This document shows, piece by piece, positions 62,350 to 64,000 of a stretch of DNA of 64,000 nucleotides (position 1 is its first letter; each line of letters opens with the position of its first letter). Both the position numbers and the translations under genes were made by a program. The stretch lies in the NCBI GenBank assembly GCA_017935345.1, contig JAGBHU010000047.1, forward strand, positions 56,638 through 120,637. Reading direction: 5' to 3'. A model generated the notes under the pieces. It was not told the origin of the DNA. It saw nothing but the letters and a program-made list of their open reading frames with translations, and did no database searches. This DNA is from Coprococcus sp. GTDB lineage: Bacteria; Bacillota; Clostridia; Lachnospirales; Lachnospiraceae.

Positions 62350-63708
62350 TTGGAAAAAGGAAGTATGGAATACAATAAGACGATTGAAGAACTGGTAAGC
62401 TACTGTAAGGATTCCGGAAAAATAGACCAGAACCTCTATGTTACCTATGATGTAAAGAGAGGACTTCGTGATTCGAACGGACGGGGTGTTTTAACTGGTC
62501 TTACTGAAATATCCGATGTCGTAGCATATGATGTGGTGGATGGAGAATGTGTACCTTCAGACGGACATCTGTATTTTCAGGGCTATGACGTGGAAGAATT
62601 GGAAAAAGGCTTTCATGGAAGTAAGTTTGGATTTGAAGAGACCATATATCTGTTGTTGTTTGGCGAATTGCCTGATAAGCATCAGTTTGATGAATTTGTA
62701 GAGCTTCTTGAAACCTTCAGAGAGCTTCCACGAAAATTTACGCGTGATGTTATCCTGAAGGCACCAAGTAAAAATATGATGAATGTTCTTCAGCGATGCG
62801 TACTTACACTATATTCTTATGACGATAATCCTGATGATATCAGTATTGAAAATGTGCTTCAGCAAAGTCTGGGGCTTATCGCACAATTTCCGCTGATTGC
62901 TGCATATGGTTATCAGGGATATAAGCATTATTTTCATGATAAGAGTCTTGTAATACATAATCCAAAGAAGGGATTATCCACAGCAGAGAATTTCCTCAGG
63001 CTTATAAGAGCAGATAAAAAATATACTGAGCTGGAAGCACAGGTGCTTGATATATGTCTTGTGATTCATGCGGAGCATGGTGGTGGAAATAACTCAACAT
63101 TTACAACGCATGTTATTTCTTCTACAGGTACCGATACATATTCTACGGTTGCAGGTTCGCTTGGTTCACTGAAAGGACCAAAGCACGGCGGTGCAAATCT
63201 TAAGGTACAGCAGATGTTTGATGACCTTAAGGAGCATGTAAAGGACTGGACTGATGAGGAGGCGCTTACAGCATATCTTGAAAGCCTGCTTAATAAGGAA
63301 GGCTTTGACCGTTCCGGTCTGATATATGGTATGGGGCATGCGGTTTATACGAATTCCGACCCAAGAGCCAGAATTCTTAAGAGATATGCCGAGAAGCTTG
63401 CAGAAGAGAAGGGCAAGCAGAAAGAATTTCAGCTTTATGCAAAAGTGGAAGAAATCGCTGCAAGGCTTCTTGCCGAGAGAAGAAACAGCGGTAAAACCAT
63501 ATCTGCAAATGTAGATTTTTACAGTGGATTTGTCTATAATATGCTGGGGATTCCAATCGAGTTATTTACACCGATATTTGCCATTGCGAGAATAGCAGGC
63601 TGGTGTGCTCATAGAATAGAAGAATTGGTAAATGCAGGTAAAATTATCAGACCGGCATATAAGTATGTGGGAACACATAGAGAATATCGTCCGATGGAAG
63701 AAAGATAG
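62350..63708 (+). CDS. Citrate synthase
   Basis: A 452-residue citrate synthase, which joins oxaloacetate and acetyl-CoA to citrate. Active-site text: HAEHGGGNNSTFTTHVISST, GPKHGGAN, the His in YGMGHAVYTNSDPRARIL and the Asp in NVDFYSGFVY. Residues 20-60 form an N-terminal extension (YVTYDVKRGLRDSNGRGVL) typical of the clostridial form. The start is likely TTG 62350, with GAGGAG eight bases upstream; ATG 62365 is a possible alternative. In such anaerobes it feeds glutamate synthesis through an incomplete cycle; aconitase and isocitrate dehydrogenase genes are not in the window. Confidence 0.96.
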   Translation: MEKGSMEYNKTIEELVSYCKDSGKIDQNLYVTYDVKRGLRDSNGRGVLTGLTEISDVVAYDVVDGECVPSDGHLYFQGYDVEELEKGFHGSKFGFEETIYLLLFGELPDKHQFDEFVELLETFRELPRKFTRDVILKAPSKNMMNVLQRCVLTLYSYDDNPDDISIENVLQQSLGLIAQFPLIAAYGYQGYKHYFHDKSLVIHNPKKGLSTAENFLRLIRADKKYTELEAQVLDICLVIHAEHGGGNNSTFTTHVISSTGTDTYSTVAGSLGSLKGPKHGGANLKVQQMFDDLKEHVKDWTDEEALTAYLESLLNKEGFDRSGLIYGMGHAVYTNSDPRARILKRYAEKLAEEKGKQKEFQLYAKVEEIAARLLAERRNSGKTISANVDFYSGFVYNMLGIPIELFTPIFAIARIAGWCAHRIEELVNAGKIIRPAYKYVGTHREYRPMEER

Positions 63709-63733
63709 AAAATAGTTGTAAAGAAGTTATAAC

Positions 63734-63785
63734 AAACTGCGGCCACTTATACTGCCGATTGGTAGTATAAGCAGCCGCAGTTTTT
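63734..63785 (+). terminator. Strong rho-independent terminator
   Basis: A long hairpin: AAACTGCGGC (63734-63743) with GCCGCAGTTT, and an inner stem CTTATACTGCC with GGTAGTATAAG, followed by TTTTT. It ends the citrate synthase transcript. Confidence 0.9.
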
Positions 63786-64000
63786 AAATATTTCTATATT
63801 TCCAAAAAAATTATCAAAATCCCCTTTACATATCAAAAAAACAATCTTATGATAAATATATCCATTTAAATTACTTAAAAATATCATAAATCATTCTCGA
63901 AAATATAGAAAAACTCCATTTTATATCACAAGTTTTCATCGATATAAAATTTTATTTTCAGAAAGCCACAGGATTTTTGTATCTTTTTATCATTCCAAGG
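63786..64000. other. AT-rich end of window, no gene seen
   Basis: The last 215 bases are strongly AT-rich with no frame or repeat that I can support. Confidence 0.5.

Overview
The window looks like a stretch of chromosome from an anaerobic, gut-type member of the Firmicutes, most likely a Lachnospiraceae (Clostridia). The reasons are moderately low GC, strong GGAGG-type ribosome binding sites, lipoprotein signal peptides, a xKTGD-type sortase tail on a surface protein, a clostridial pst/phoU/phoPR block, and relatives of genes typical of that family (paired BcrA-type ABC modules, PrdX/ProX deacylase, MocR regulators). The genus cannot be fixed from sequence reading alone. Most genes lie on the plus strand.

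Layout. 0-9.9 kb: a partial DUF4037 gene, a DHH phosphoesterase, a membrane-anchored toxin-like protein, a SulP anion transporter, a membrane protein/XRE regulator pair, glutamine-dependent NAD synthetase and a NatAB-like exporter. 10-14 kb: a small antisense holin-like toxin relic, then a response regulator, a BcrAB-like ABC exporter and a histidine kinase (a peptide-antibiotic response module). 14-16.5 kb: a minus-strand polar amino-acid ABC transporter whose binding protein is circularly permuted. 16.6-27 kb: an accessory zone with an MFS protein, a DUF1349 protein, a LuxR-type membrane regulator, a membrane metalloprotease, a MarR/hydrolase pair, an iron-hydrogenase-like/HD-GYP fusion, and a graveyard of gene fragments (hydrolase, HicA, integrase, DUF1349) ending in a perfect 41-bp palindrome. 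27-34 kb: two phosphatase-type proteins, a Pro-tRNA editing protein, an SGNH lipoprotein, an RlmD-type methyltransferase, an ATPase-Schlafen fusion and an EAL protein. 34-43.7 kb: a divergent MurT/GatD pair, a double-domain polyphosphate kinase 2, the nickel-pincer cofactor genes larB-larC-larE, an EamA exporter and a wall-anchored surface protein. 43.9-50.5 kb: pdxST, AhpC with an AhpF-like reductase of inverted domain order, a MocR regulator, a cupin and TrmO. 50.6-59.3 kb: the phosphate regulon (PHO boxes, pstSCAB, phoU, Na/Pi cotransporter, phoPR). 59.6-63.7 kb: a cytosolic ParB-like/BMP fusion, a metallophosphoesterase and citrate synthase.

How it works together: phosphate handling recurs (PstSCAB, NptA-like transporter, PhoU, PhoPR, PPK2, DHH phosphoesterase). 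Repeats of TTACA at 11-bp phase sit in front of both pstS and the Na/Pi transporter, which fits PhoP control. The strongest unusual signals are two solute-binding proteins from unrelated families (PstS and SBP_bac_3) that are both circularly permuted, an ABC-ATPase/Schlafen fusion without the usual Walker B glutamate, a GatD-like subunit without its catalytic Cys and His, a hydrogenase-like sensor fused to a c-di-GMP phosphodiesterase domain, and a holin-like toxin frame with ACG where its start codon is expected. All function statements rest on motif recognition; no database search was run.
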